From Actinoplanes aureus (GTDB lineage: Bacteria; Actinomycetota; Actinomycetes; Mycobacteriales; Micromonosporaceae): a stretch of DNA of 64,000 nt. Position 1 is the first letter of the stretch. Each line of letters opens with the position of its first letter. This document shows, one piece after another, positions 25,178 through 33,675 of the stretch. The notes below the pieces were generated by a model. It worked only from the letters and a program-made list of their open reading frames with translations, was not told where the DNA came from and ran no database searches. The translations under genes were made by a program, and so were the position numbers. The DNA lies in contig NZ_JADQTO010000012.1 in the NCBI RefSeq assembly GCF_015704865.1, positions 124,001 to 188,000 on the forward strand, written 5' to 3'.

Positions 25178-26201
25178 ATGTTGGGGGAGTGAAGCAGGCG
25201 TCGATCACTTCCGGGCGTACCTCGTCGATGGTCGCCGGGTTCCAGCGCGGCCGGCGGTCCTTGTCGATGATCTGGGCGCGGATGCCCTCGGCCAGGTCGG
25301 GCAGCCGCAGCATCGCCGCCGACAGCCGGTACTCCTGCTCCAGCGCGGCTACCAGGCCGGGCAGGCCGGCCGCGCTGCGTACCGACCGCAGCGTGATCGT
25401 CAGCGCGGTGGGCGACCGGGTGGCGATCTCCTTGGCGGCTGCCTGAGCGCCGGGCTCATGGTGTGCGGCGAGACGCTCGATGATCTCGCGTACCGAGTCA
25501 CCGGCGTAGCACTCGTCGATCCACCCGCGCGCCGTGGCGAACTCGCCCGGCGCCGCGGTACCGGCGAAGGCCGCGACCGCCTCCTCGGCGGAGAGCGATG
25601 TCAGCGCCTCCGCCAGCTCCGGCAGCGACGAGGCCGGCACGTAGTGGTCGGCGAGCCCGGCGGCGATGCCGTCGGCCGCGCCCACCGGCGACCCGGTGAG
25701 GGCCAGGTGGGTGCCCAGCTCACCCGGGGCGTGCGAGAGCAGCCACGATCCACCCACGTCCGGGTGCATGCCGATGCCCACCTCGGGCATGGCCAGCCGC
25801 GACCGCTCGGTCACCACCCGCACCGAGGCATGCGCGGAGATCCCGATGCCGCCGCCCATCACCAGGCCGTCCATGAAAGCGACGATCGGTTTCGGGTACG
25901 CCGCGATGGTCGCGTTCAGCCGATACTCATCCGCCCAGAACTCCAGCGACCCGTTCCCGCCGGAGACCGCGTCCGCGTGAATGGCCCGGATGTCGCCGCC
26001 CGCGCAGAGCCCGCGCTCACCCGCTCCGCTGATCAGCACGGTCCGGACCCGATCGGAGCCCGCCCACTCCGCGAGCGCCTCCCGCATGATCGTGACCATC
26101 TCCGGGGTGAGCGCGTTTATCGCACTTGGCCGGTTCAGAGTGATCGTGCCGAGGTGCCCGGTGACCTGTGTGAGTACGACCGCGCGGCTGGGGATGATCA
26201 T
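25170..26201 (-). CDS. 3-hydroxyisobutyryl-CoA hydrolase (enoyl-CoA hydratase family)
   Basis: 343-residue crotonase-fold enzyme that hydrolyses 3-hydroxyisobutyryl-CoA in valine degradation. The oxyanion-hole motif is GERGLCAGGDIRA. The block MPEVGIGMHPDVGGSWLLS is diagnostic of this hydrolase rather than of a plain hydratase, with the catalytic Glu in MPEV. The C-terminal EGIRAQIIDKDRRPRWNP is also typical. No other valine genes are near. The end of the gene contains the ArsR operator of the next operon. Confidence 0.92.
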   Translation of the reverse strand: MIIPSRAVVLTQVTGHLGTITLNRPSAINALTPEMVTIMREALAEWAGSDRVRTVLISGAGERGLCAGGDIRAIHADAVSGGNGSLEFWADEYRLNATIAAYPKPIVAFMDGLVMGGGIGISAHASVRVVTERSRLAMPEVGIGMHPDVGGSWLLSHAPGELGTHLALTGSPVGAADGIAAGLADHYVPASSLPELAEALTSLSAEEAVAAFAGTAAPGEFATARGWIDECYAGDSVREIIERLAAHHEPGAQAAAKEIATRSPTALTITLRSVRSAAGLPGLVAALEQEYRLSAAMLRLPDLAEGIRAQIIDKDRRPRWNPATIDEVRPEVIDACFTPPTLN

Positions 26202-26266
26202 GCAGCGACCCTACTCGGCGGGACCTGCGGTCGGAATCTGGCCGCAATAGGCGGGACGATGAGGTC

Positions 26267-26644
26267 ATGACATCAACGTGGAAGATCGAGCTCATCCCGG
26301 TACCGGTCACCGACGTCGACCGGGCCAAGGCGTTCTACGAGCGGATCGGCTTCAACGCCGACATCGACCATCAAGTACACGAGGGCCTGCGGTTCGTGCA
26401 GCTCACGCCGCCCGGTTCGGCGTGCTCGATCGCGCTGGGCGAGGGCCTCACCGAGAAGGCTCCGGGAACACAGGAGATCCAGGTCGTGGTCCCCAACGCC
26501 CACGACGCCCGCAAGCAGCTGCTCGACGCCGGCGTATCGGCCAGCGAGGTCGATGTGCAGCCGTGGGGCAACTTCGTCCACTTCCGCGACCCGGACGGCA
26601 ACAGCTGGGCGTTGCAGGCGATCGAGTCGCGGCCGAACGGCTGA
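26267..26644 (+). CDS. VOC/glyoxalase-fold protein
   Basis: 125-residue single-domain VOC protein: ELIPVPVTDVDRAKAFYERIGFN at the start, TPPGSACSIALGEG in the middle and FRDPDGNSWALQ near the end. It is close in style to the N-terminal domain of the protein at 12964-13557. Function unassigned; such proteins are often stand-alone binding or detoxifying enzymes. It is divergent from the hydrolase gene (65-base gap) and ends before a strong bidirectional hairpin. Confidence 0.88.
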   Translation: MTSTWKIELIPVPVTDVDRAKAFYERIGFNADIDHQVHEGLRFVQLTPPGSACSIALGEGLTEKAPGTQEIQVVVPNAHDARKQLLDAGVSASEVDVQPWGNFVHFRDPDGNSWALQAIESRPNG

Positions 26645-26661
26645 CATGACCCGGGGAGCAG

Positions 26662-26710
26662 ACACAGCGATGCCCCAGCCGCAGAGGGATCGGCTGGGGC
26701 GTCGCTGTGT
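26662..26710. terminator. Bidirectional 20-bp hairpin
   Basis: A 20-base-pair stem (26662-26681 with 26691-26710) with one T/G wobble pair and a 9-base loop. It sits exactly between two convergent genes (VOC and CAP protein), so it can end both transcripts. Confidence 0.85.
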
Positions 26711-26713
26711 CGG

Positions 26714-27205
26714 TCAGTAACCGAAGTTCTGGGTGTAGTACGGGGTGCCGCTGGCGGCGAACACCGCGCCGACGCCGACGGTCTTGGACGCGCAGTTCAG
26801 GATGTTGGTGCGGTGACCCGGGCTCTTCATCCACCCGCCCACCACCTGCGCGGCGCTGCGGTAGCCCCACGCGATGTTCTCCGCCGACGGCGTGGCGTAA
26901 CCGGCCGCCTTGGCGCGAGCCACGAAGTTTGAGCCGGAGCGGCCGGTGTGCGCGAACGTGCCGGTCTCGGCCATCCAGGCGCTGTGACTGCGGGCCGCCG
27001 CGGTCAGCTTGGCGTCGACCGTCAGGGCCGCGCAGCCGTGCGACGTACGCTGCTCGTTGATCAGGCGGTTGATCTCGGTCTGCAGGACCGTCTCGCTGAC
27101 CTTCGCCGGAGCGGCCTGCGCCGGGCTGGCGATCATCGTGGCGGCGCCGACGGCGGCCGGAGCGAGGACGACGGCCAGGGCGAAGCGGCGAAGAACGTTG
27201 CGCAA
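26714..27205 (-). CDS. Secreted CAP/SCP-domain protein
   Basis: 163-residue exported protein. A signal peptide (about 1-31, ending AQAA) is followed by a CAP domain: INRLINEQRTSHGC, HSAWMAETGTFAHTG, SAENIAWG, WMKSPGHRTNILN and YYTQNFGY. The CAP His and Glu residues of the cleft are present. Bacterial CAP proteins act outside the cell; roles include lipid binding or possible peptidase activity, unproven for this group. An AAAGGGAC ribosome site precedes the start. Confidence 0.93.
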   Translation of the reverse strand: MRNVLRRFALAVVLAPAAVGAATMIASPAQAAPAKVSETVLQTEINRLINEQRTSHGCAALTVDAKLTAAARSHSAWMAETGTFAHTGRSGSNFVARAKAAGYATPSAENIAWGYRSAAQVVGGWMKSPGHRTNILNCASKTVGVGAVFAASGTPYYTQNFGY

Positions 27206-27465
27206 GAAAGTCCCTTTCGTAGATCTCCGTGGTTACACCGTTCAGTTCGGCCCGCCCCGGGCCGCCCGGATTATCGAATCGGTGCGTGATCGTCGCGAAA
27301 TGGTTGCCGGCTCCCCGCCGGCGGGCGGGTGACGTCGTAGAGCAGATTCGTCATCCGGCTCCACGGTGGAACGTTTCCCCGCGGGAACAGTGCCGTTCCT
27401 CCGGCCGGGGCGTTTCGTCGTGGCCGGCCGGGGCACACCAGCGCGTAACCAAGGAGGTGAACGCG

Positions 27466-27894
27466 GTGACGGCGAACGCATCGACCGGTGGCGACTCCAC
27501 CGGCGCGTCGACAGCGGAGCTGGTCAGCCAGGCGGCCGCCCAGATATCGACGCTGGTACGTGACGAACTGACCCTGGCGAAACTCGAACTGGCGGAGAAA
27601 GGTAAGCGCGCCGGAGTCGGCGGCGGCCTGTTCGGCGCGGCCGCTGCCCTCGCCCTCTACGGCCTGGGCCTGCTGCTGACCCTCGCCGTGGTGGCACTCG
27701 ACCTGGTCTGGCCGTTGTGGCTGGCGGTGCTGGTCGTGATGGTCATGGTCTTCGTCGCGGCCGGGATCGCCGCGCTGCTCGGCCGGAGCAAGCTGAAGGC
27801 GGCCGCGCCGCCGCTGCCGAGCGACGCCATCGCCGGCGTGGAGGCCGATGTGAACACCATCAAGACCGCAGCCCGGGAGGGACGCCAATCATGA
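27466..27894 (+). CDS. Holin-like (DUF1469) membrane protein
   Basis: 142-residue protein of the Phage_holin_3_6/DUF1469 group. It has a soluble N-terminal helix (LVSQAAAQISTLVRDELTLAKLEL), two long hydrophobic segments (about 52-78 and 84-108) and a hydrophilic tail. Despite the name, these occur in actinobacterial envelopes, not phages. A perfect 10-base match to the 16S anti-SD (AAGGAGGTGA, 27451-27460) fixes the GTG start at 27466 and predicts strong translation. It is coupled by ATGA to the DUF3618 gene. The 260-base region upstream holds an imperfect palindrome at 27373-27388 of unknown meaning. Confidence 0.9.
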   Translation: MTANASTGGDSTGASTAELVSQAAAQISTLVRDELTLAKLELAEKGKRAGVGGGLFGAAAALALYGLGLLLTLAVVALDLVWPLWLAVLVVMVMVFVAAGIAALLGRSKLKAAAPPLPSDAIAGVEADVNTIKTAAREGRQS

Positions 27895-28298
27895 GTACCT
27901 CGGACACCCCGGCCGACCCGGAGCAGTTGCGCACCGAGATCGAGCAGACCCGGGCCGAGCTGGGCAGCACGGTGGAGGCGCTGGCAGCCAAGACCGACGT
28001 CAAGGCGCGCGCGAAGCAGGCCGCGTCCGACGCGAAGGACCGTGCCGTGGGCGCCGCGTCCGACGCGAAGGACCGCGCCATGGGCGCCGTATCCGACGCG
28101 AAGGACCGCGCGAAAGACACCGCGGCCGATGTGCAGGAGCAGGCGAAGGTGACCGCGGCCGACGTCAAGGTCCGCACTCAGCAGACGGTTGCCGAGGTCC
28201 GGCAGAACCCGCGCCGTGCGCTGCCGCCGGCTCTGATCGTCGCCGCGGTCGTGGCCGTCGTCGTCGGCATCGTCGTGTTCCGCCGCAGGCGAGCCTGA
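27891..28298 (+). CDS. DUF3618-family membrane-anchored protein with LEA-like repeats
   Basis: 135-residue protein. The N-terminal DUF3618 motif is PEQLRTEIEQTRAELGSTVEALAAKTDVKARAK-like (first part at residues 10-29). A repeated ASDAKDRA heptad-like block follows (three copies, about 44-75), suggesting an amphipathic helix like those of LEA stress proteins. One C-terminal membrane helix (about 112-130) ends in Arg residues. The family regularly follows a DUF1469 gene, as here, and the pair is thought to act at the cell envelope. Precise role unknown. Confidence 0.92.
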   Translation: MSTSDTPADPEQLRTEIEQTRAELGSTVEALAAKTDVKARAKQAASDAKDRAVGAASDAKDRAMGAVSDAKDRAKDTAADVQEQAKVTAADVKVRTQQTVAEVRQNPRRALPPALIVAAVVAVVVGIVVFRRRRA

Positions 28299-28338
28299 TC
28301 GAGGCTCGCTCCTCGCCGGTGTGCCCGTCGCCGCCTTG

Positions 28339-28362
28339 CAAACCGTACGTACGTACTGTTTG
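28339..28362. promoter_or_regulatory. 24-bp palindromic operator (TetR-like)
   Basis: Arms CAAAC and GTTTG flank a GTACGTACGTAC core; only one of the twelve base pairs mismatches. It lies 8 bases before the GTG start of an MFS gene. TetR-family sites often carry such TACGTA cores. No TetR gene is adjacent, so the regulator is encoded elsewhere. Confidence 0.7.
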
Positions 28363-28370
28363 ATCGGCAT

Positions 28371-29627
28371 GTGATCCGCTCAGCCCTTCCCGCACCGGGC
28401 ACACCGCGCGTCCTCGTGCTCGCCACCCTCGTCAACACGATCGGCAACGGCGCATACCTCGCCTCGAGCGCGCTCTTCCTGACCCGCTCGGTCGGTTTGA
28501 CCCCGGCCCAGCTCGCTCTCGCACTGAGCGTCGCCGCCGGTGTCGGCATGGTGCTCACCACCCCGATGGGATACCTGGTCGACCGGGTCGGGCCGCGCGC
28601 CGCGCAGATCACCGCCTTGCTCACGTCGGCGGCCGCGCTGGCCGCCCTGGCGCTGGTCCGCGACCTGCGGACGTTCATCCCGCTCGCGTGCCTGATAGCC
28701 GTCAGCGAGGCCATGGTCCGAGCCGCCAACGGCGCGATGATCGCCGGAGCGGTGCCCGCGGCCGATCGCGTACGCACCCGGGCGTTCGTGCGCTCGACCA
28801 ACAACGCCGGCATCGCCATCGGCATGCTCGCGGCCGGTTTGCCACTGCTGCTGGACAGCCGTGCCGCCTATCTGGCCACCGTCTTCGGCAACGCCCTCAC
28901 CTGTCTGATGGCGGCGCTGATCATCAGCCGGGCGCATCCGGTCGTACCAGTACCGGTACCGGCCGGCGGGTCACGCCTCGTGGCGCTGCGAGATCGACCC
29001 TTCCTCGCGTTCGCCCTGCTCGACGGCATGCTCGCCGCGCTGCTCAACGGCATGCTCGCCTTGGCGCTGCCGCTGTGGCTGATAGCGCACACCGACGCCT
29101 CCGCCGCTCTGGTCTCCGCGGCGCTGCTGGTGAACACGATCGGCTGCGTGACGCTGCAGGTGTGGACCGCCCGCGACATGCACCACGCCGCCGACGCCCC
29201 ACCGGCGACCCGCCGCGGCGCCCTGCTTCTCGCCGCTTCCTGCGTGCTGCTCGCCGTAGCCACCGGCGCACCGACGTGGCTGGTCGTCGTCCTGGTGCTG
29301 GCCGCTGCCGTCGTGCACGTGCTGGGAGAGCTGCGGCTGGCCGGTGCCACGTTCGTCGTGGTCTTCGACCTGGCGCAGGACTGGGCACACGGGCAGTATC
29401 AGGCCGTCCACCAGACCGGCCGCCAACTCGGCAACATGGCCGCACCGCCATTGCTCACCGCGATGGTGGTGGCGTGGGGCGCACCCGGGTGGCTGGTTCT
29501 CGCCGCGATCTTCACCACCGCCGGCCTGATCATGCCGGTCATCATCGGTTGGGCGTTGCGCAGCCGCTCCCGCGCGACCGGATTGGCCCCGGCGCCCGAC
29601 GGGCTGAGGACCTCGACCTCAGCGTGA
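28371..29627 (+). CDS. MFS transporter
   Basis: 418-residue membrane protein with about 12 hydrophobic segments. The loop motif MGYLVDRVGPRAAQI after helix 2 and the repeated fold in the second half fit the major facilitator superfamily, in the DHA1-like size class. It starts at GTG 28371, eight bases after the palindromic operator, without a clear ribosome site, so the mRNA may be almost leaderless. Substrate unknown; tight operator control suggests an efflux pump. The coding sequence ends in the first copy of a degenerate repeat. Confidence 0.9.
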   Translation: MIRSALPAPGTPRVLVLATLVNTIGNGAYLASSALFLTRSVGLTPAQLALALSVAAGVGMVLTTPMGYLVDRVGPRAAQITALLTSAAALAALALVRDLRTFIPLACLIAVSEAMVRAANGAMIAGAVPAADRVRTRAFVRSTNNAGIAIGMLAAGLPLLLDSRAAYLATVFGNALTCLMAALIISRAHPVVPVPVPAGGSRLVALRDRPFLAFALLDGMLAALLNGMLALALPLWLIAHTDASAALVSAALLVNTIGCVTLQVWTARDMHHAADAPPATRRGALLLAASCVLLAVATGAPTWLVVVLVLAAAVVHVLGELRLAGATFVVVFDLAQDWAHGQYQAVHQTGRQLGNMAAPPLLTAMVVAWGAPGWLVLAAIFTTAGLIMPVIIGWALRSRSRATGLAPAPDGLRTSTSA

Positions 29628-30030
29628 CCGATGTCGGCGTCGTCGCCCGCCGCTGACGCGGCGCGTGGGGTCCCGGTGGCTGGGGGATCCCGACCCTAGA
29701 GAGCCTTCGCGGTCAGGGTCTTGTCCGGCCCAACGTGGGTGCTGTCCGGCGGCCGTTGAGACAGCAGTGAGCGTGGGCCAAGCAAGATCACCGCTTGGGG
29801 ACCCTGACTACGGAAGCCCTCTAGCGTGACTGGCGTCGGCATCGTTGCCCGCTGCTGGGGCGGTGCGTCGGGTTTGGTGTCTAGGGCTGCGGATGCCGAT
29901 TTCAGCGTGACCGGCTCACGCCGCCCGGGCAGGAGCTTGTCTTCCTCTGCGACTCCGGCTCGGCGTCGTCGCCCGGCGCTGACGCGGTGCGTCCACTCCC
30001 GGTGCCCGACGGGCCGGGGCCTCGTGCTCC
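29622..30030. repeat. Degenerate repeat mosaic downstream of the MFS gene
   Basis: No gene is convincing in this stretch. A roughly 48-base unit with the core GTCGGCGTCGTCGCCCGC and CTGACGCGG appears at 29622-29670, again in degenerate form at 29824-29870 and again at 29957-29994. The MITE-like element at 29696-29824 sits between the first two copies. The short open frames here have neither a ribosome site nor family resemblance. Confidence 0.55.
29696..29824. mobile_element. MITE-like palindromic element, copy 1
   Basis: 129-base element with 25-base terminal inverted repeats (29696-29720 and 29800-29824; 20 of 25 match, outermost CTAGAG/CTCTAG). An inner hairpin pairs GGCCCA (29727-29732) with TGGGCC (29774-29779) and GCTGTC with GACAGC. 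A second copy is at 34937-35061. It has no coding capacity, so it resembles a non-autonomous IS derivative or a REP-type element. Confidence 0.65.
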
Positions 30031-30052
30031 GCGTGACCAGGACCGTTACCAC

Positions 30053-30297
30053 CCGCCTGACGCGGCCCTTCCGGCCCTCACCCGCTTCAGTGAGCTGAGG
30101 CGGCCCATCCGGCCCTCACCCGCTTCAGTGAGCTGACGCGGCCCATCCGGCCCTCACCCGCTTCAGTGAGCTGACGCGGCCCTTCCGCCCCTCACCCGCT
30201 TCAGTGAGCTGACGCGGCCCATCCGGCCCCCACCCGCTTCAGTGAGCTGACGCGACGCATGCTGCGCCCTCACCCGGCCGCGTTGAGCTGACGCGGC
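30053..30297. repeat. Tandem array of 38-bp repeats
   Basis: About six copies of a 38-base unit. Successive CCCTCA landmarks are at 30075, 30113, 30151, 30189, 30227 and (40 bases on, degenerate) 30267. Within each unit CTCAC and GTGAG flank CCGCTTCA, a small hairpin. There are no spacers, so this is not CRISPR. The array fills the space between a convergent MFS gene and the response regulator and touches the latter's stop codon. Confidence 0.85.
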
Positions 30298-30954
30298 TCA
30301 GCGGTCCTGACCGTCCAAGCCCGCCTCGTACCCGGCGATCACCAGTTGCGCCCGGTCACGAGCCGCCAGTTTGGTCAGCAGGCTCCCGATGTGGGTCTTC
30401 AGGGTGCCGCGACTGATGTGCAGGGTCGTCTCGATCTCGGCATTGGACCGGCCGCGAGTGATCAGGGTGAGCACCTCCCGCTCGCGTGGGGTGACGCCGT
30501 CCAGCGTGCGGCCCGGCGCGGTCCGGCGCAGCGACGCGGTGATCAGCCGGCGGGTCACGCTCGGGGCGAGCAGCGCCTCGCCGGCGGCAATCGTGCGGAT
30601 CGCGTCGAGCAACCGGGGCGGTGTGATGTCCTTGAGGACGAAGCCGCCGGCCCCGGCGCGCAGCGCACGGTAGACGTGATCGTCCAGGTCGAAGGTGGTC
30701 AGCACGAGCACGTGCGGCGCGGGGTCGGCCGCGGTGATCCGCTCGGTGGCGGCGATGCCGTCCAGATCGGGCATGCGCACGTCCATCAGCACCACGTCCG
30801 GTCGATGCGCCGCGGCGAGGGTGACCGCCTCACGGCCGGTGCCGGCCTCAGCGACCACGGCGAAACCGGCAGTGGCGCTGATGAGGTCGCGGACCGTGCC
30901 CCGGAACAGGGGCTCATCGTCCGCGAGCAGGACCCGGACGGGCCGGCCGGTCAT
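30298..30954 (-). CDS. NarL/LuxR-family response regulator
   Basis: 218-residue two-component regulator. The receiver domain (1-120) has the acidic pair DDE at 12-14, phospho-acceptor D58 in VVLMDVRMPDLDG, and the conserved Lys in FVLKD. A LuxR-type HTH (about 150-210) carries LTPREREVL-like VTPREREVLTLITRGRSNAEI. The ATG at 30954 overlaps the kinase stop (ATGA). Targets unknown; the adjacent divergent beta-lactamase-like gene is a candidate. Confidence 0.95.
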   Translation of the reverse strand: MTGRPVRVLLADDEPLFRGTVRDLISATAGFAVVAEAGTGREAVTLAAAHRPDVVLMDVRMPDLDGIAATERITAADPAPHVLVLTTFDLDDHVYRALRAGAGGFVLKDITPPRLLDAIRTIAAGEALLAPSVTRRLITASLRRTAPGRTLDGVTPREREVLTLITRGRSNAEIETTLHISRGTLKTHIGSLLTKLAARDRAQLVIAGYEAGLDGQDR

Positions 30955-32072
30955 GCCGGCAGCGGCAGCGCCACGCGTACCGCGAAGCCGCCGTCCGGTT
31001 CGGGCCCGGCGGTCAGATCGCCGCCGTGCAGAGCCACCCGTTCCCGCATGCCCAGCAGGCCGTGCCCGGGTGGGTGGCCGGCCGAGGCCGGGCCGTCGTC
31101 CGCCACGGTGAGGGTGAGGGCTCCTGACGTTACGGCCACGGTGATCCGGCAGTGGGTGGCGCGCGCGTGGCGCCGAACGTTCGTCAGCGCCTCCTGGAGG
31201 ATCCGGTGCACCACCACCCGCATACCGGCGGGCACGCCCGACAGGTCCGCGTTGTCGACAGTGACGGCGATCCCGGCCGCCCTGGTCTGCTCCACCAACC
31301 GGTCCACGTCGACGGTGCCGGCCGGGTCGCCGCTTTCTCGCAGGCCGCCGAGCACAGCACGGACGTCGTCCAGCGCGGACCGGCTGACCTGCTCGATCGT
31401 CTGCAATGCCGCCTCCCGATCGGCCTCCAGGTGGTTGGCGACCGCCGCCTTCATCGCGATCAGGCTCAGGTTGTGCCCGACGACGTCGTGGACGTCGCGC
31501 GCGATGCGTAGCCGTTCCTCGGCCACCGCCCGGGCGGTGCGCAGCTCGGCGACCTGGGCGGCGTGCCCGCGGCGGGTCCGGACTGTCCAGGCCAGCGCCC
31601 ACGTCCCGGCGATCACGGCGGTGCTGTAGGCGGCCACGGTCACCGGGGAGGTGCTGAACGATTCGACATGATCGCGGGCCGGGACCAGGGGGAGGCCTGT
31701 GGTTAGCGCGTCGGCGAGCCCGGGAACCAGGACGGCGGCGAGGGCCACGCCCAGGGGCCAGTTGCGTGCCGACGTCAGCACGACCGGGTACAGCGCGACC
31801 GCCACCGCATAAACCGACACGTCGGCGCCGACGCCCACCAACACGGTCGCCGCAGTGGCCGCCAGCGCCACCGCGAGCACGGGCACCGGCCAGCGCCTGC
31901 GGGCCGCCAGAGGCAGCCCGAGCAGTGCGGCCAGCAGCCACACCCACCAGCCCGACACCGGTCGCATCAACACCACCGCGGCCATGATCGCCGCGGCGAC
32001 CGGTACGTCTGCCGCGATCAGAGCCCACCGCCCGAACACCACGACCTCACCGTAGTCATGCCGCAGCCGCAC
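30951..32072 (-). CDS. Sensor histidine kinase (NarL-type partner)
   Basis: About 373 residues. Five or so N-terminal hydrophobic segments form a membrane sensor domain without a large extracellular loop. The HisKA_3 dimerisation helix follows with the phospho-accepting His in RIARDVHDVVGHNLSLIAMK, then a HATPase domain (EALTNVRRHARAT, VADDGP, HGLLGMRERV). The start is uncertain: GTG at 32072 avoids overlap with the divergent gene; GTG at 32102 would overlap it. Signal unknown. It forms a coupled pair with the regulator downstream. Confidence 0.9.
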   Translation of the reverse strand: MRLRHDYGEVVVFGRWALIAADVPVAAAIMAAVVLMRPVSGWWVWLLAALLGLPLAARRRWPVPVLAVALAATAATVLVGVGADVSVYAVAVALYPVVLTSARNWPLGVALAAVLVPGLADALTTGLPLVPARDHVESFSTSPVTVAAYSTAVIAGTWALAWTVRTRRGHAAQVAELRTARAVAEERLRIARDVHDVVGHNLSLIAMKAAVANHLEADREAALQTIEQVSRSALDDVRAVLGGLRESGDPAGTVDVDRLVEQTRAAGIAVTVDNADLSGVPAGMRVVVHRILQEALTNVRRHARATHCRITVAVTSGALTLTVADDGPASAGHPPGHGLLGMRERVALHGGDLTAGPEPDGGFAVRVALPLPA

Positions 32073-32091
32073 CGCCTCGGCCCACGGTCCG

Positions 32092-33675
32092 ATGCGGTAC
32101 ACCGAGCCCGCGCCCGATGCTCAGACCGTGCTGACCAACGTGATCCTCGCTGTTCTGTCCGCTGTTCCGGTCATCCCGGCCCGCGCCGTGGCCGCGGTGG
32201 ACGCCGCCGCGATCGACGCCGTCGTGCGTGACTACCGGCAGGCGACCCGGATACCGGGGGTGGCGGTGGCCGTCACCCGGGGCCGCGACGTGGTGCGCAC
32301 GGCCGGGTTCGGGCGCACCGCGGACGGGATGGCCCTCACCGACCGCACCGTCACGCCGATCGCCTCGCTGAGCAAGTCGATCACCGCGCTCGCCGTGATG
32401 CAGCTGGTCGAGGCCGGCCAGGTCCGGTTGGACGCGCCGGTCCGCGACCATCTGCCGGAGTTCACACTGGCCGACGAGCGGGCCAGCGCGATCACCGTGC
32501 GTCAGCTGCTCGAGCAGACCTCCGGCCTGTCCGACACCACCAACCGCGCGCGCAGCCGGCCCGTTCCGGGCACGTTGCGCGAAACGGTCGCGGCGATGCG
32601 TTCGGCCAGGCTGGCCGCCGACCCAGGCACCCGGTACGAGTACCACAACCCGAACTATCAGGTGGCCGCCCGGCTCGTCGAGGTGGTCGACGGTCGGAGC
32701 TTCGACGACTACCTGCGGCATCACGTCTTTGGACCGCTCGGGATGACCGACAGCCGCACCATCGGCACGCCCGCCGAGGCGCCGGCCGCCGTTCGCGGTC
32801 ACCGGATGATCGCCGGGATGCCGGTCGCCGTGCCCGAGCCGCCGGACTTCGGCAACGGGTCGGGTGGCGTGCTGAGCACCGCACGCGACATGGCCGCTTG
32901 GCTGATCGCTCAGACCACCGGTGACACACCGATCCTCTCGCCGGCCGGCATCGCCGCGACGCACCGGCCCGGGGCACACGGGACCTACGGTTTGGGCTGG
33001 GACATCGGTGAGACGCCAGCCGGGGCACCGCTCGTCGAGCACACCGGCGGGTTGATCACCGCCACCGCGTACCAGGCTGTGCTACCGGCGCAGGGCTACG
33101 GCATCGCCGTCATGGCCAACGCCGGCAGCCAGTACGGCGACGCCTCCGCCCTCGGCGCGCGCCTGATCGACCTGATCGAGGGTCGCCCCGGACCCGCGCC
33201 GGAGGGCACCGCGGCGCTCATCGGGATCGACGTCGTGCTCCTGCTGCTGACCGTCGGCGTCGCCGGGGTGGTCGTCCGCGGGATCCGGCGCGCGCGTTGC
33301 TGGGCCTCTTACCACCGGCTCGGCCGGCCGGCCACCGTGGCCCGCCTGCTGCCGTACCTACTACCGCTGACCCTGCTGGTGACGCTGGACCGAGTGGTCA
33401 GTTTTCTGTACCGCGGCCAGGACATCGCCTGGAGGCAGACTCTCTACCTGTTCCCGGCCTTCACGCTGTTGCTCGCCATCGCCACCGTCGGATGCATTGC
33501 GGTTCTTGCAGCGCGCCTGTACGGGACGTGCACGCCGCGGCGCGGGCAACCTGCCGAACCACCGGCGGAGCAAGCCGCCGCCGCTAAACAGCGGCGACCA
33601 ACCGGGGTGGGCGAACCGCCGGTGGGGCAAGCCGCCGCCGCGGCTAAACGGCGGCGACCAACCGGGGGTGGGTGA
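32092..33675 (+). CDS. Serine beta-lactamase/PBP-like protein with C-terminal membrane domain
   Basis: Up to 527 residues. An N-terminal signal-like segment is followed by a class C beta-lactamase-fold domain (about 45-370): SxxK as SLSK in ASLSKSIT, the tyrosine block YEYHNPNYQ, and HTGG near the end. Three membrane helices follow (about 375-395, 420-440, 455-475). Relatives are esterases, peptidases or beta-lactamases; resistance cannot be assumed. The start may be ATG 32092 or GTG 32128, the latter fitting the signal peptide better. The last 40 or so residues, Ala/Pro/Arg-rich, are encoded by the 60-base tandem repeat and are probably not functional. Confidence 0.87.
   Translation: MRYTEPAPDAQTVLTNVILAVLSAVPVIPARAVAAVDAAAIDAVVRDYRQATRIPGVAVAVTRGRDVVRTAGFGRTADGMALTDRTVTPIASLSKSITALAVMQLVEAGQVRLDAPVRDHLPEFTLADERASAITVRQLLEQTSGLSDTTNRARSRPVPGTLRETVAAMRSARLAADPGTRYEYHNPNYQVAARLVEVVDGRSFDDYLRHHVFGPLGMTDSRTIGTPAEAPAAVRGHRMIAGMPVAVPEPPDFGNGSGGVLSTARDMAAWLIAQTTGDTPILSPAGIAATHRPGAHGTYGLGWDIGETPAGAPLVEHTGGLITATAYQAVLPAQGYGIAVMANAGSQYGDASALGARLIDLIEGRPGPAPEGTAALIGIDVVLLLLTVGVAGVVVRGIRRARCWASYHRLGRPATVARLLPYLLPLTLLVTLDRVVSFLYRGQDIAWRQTLYLFPAFTLLLAIATVGCIAVLAARLYGTCTPRRGQPAEPPAEQAAAAKQRRPTGVGEPPVGQAAAAAKRRRPTGGG

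Noticed and set aside
27373..27388. Imperfect palindrome GTTTCCCCGCGGGAAC before the holin-like gene as an operator
   Set aside because: One wobble and one mismatch in a GC-rich region; no matching regulator or second copy.
27466..27894. Possible prophage holin
   Set aside because: The DUF1469 family occurs in actinobacterial envelopes next to DUF3618, and no phage gene is near.
29826..30098. Possible small gene of 90 codons in the repeat region
   Set aside because: No ribosome site or family resemblance; runs into the tandem repeats.
30053..30297. Possible CRISPR array
   Set aside because: Units are contiguous with no unique spacers, 38-base period throughout and no cas genes near.
32092..33675. 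True beta-lactamase resistance gene
   Set aside because: Only the general SxxK/Y/HxG fold motifs are seen and the protein has three C-terminal membrane helices, as in esterases or peptidases; resistance cannot be claimed.
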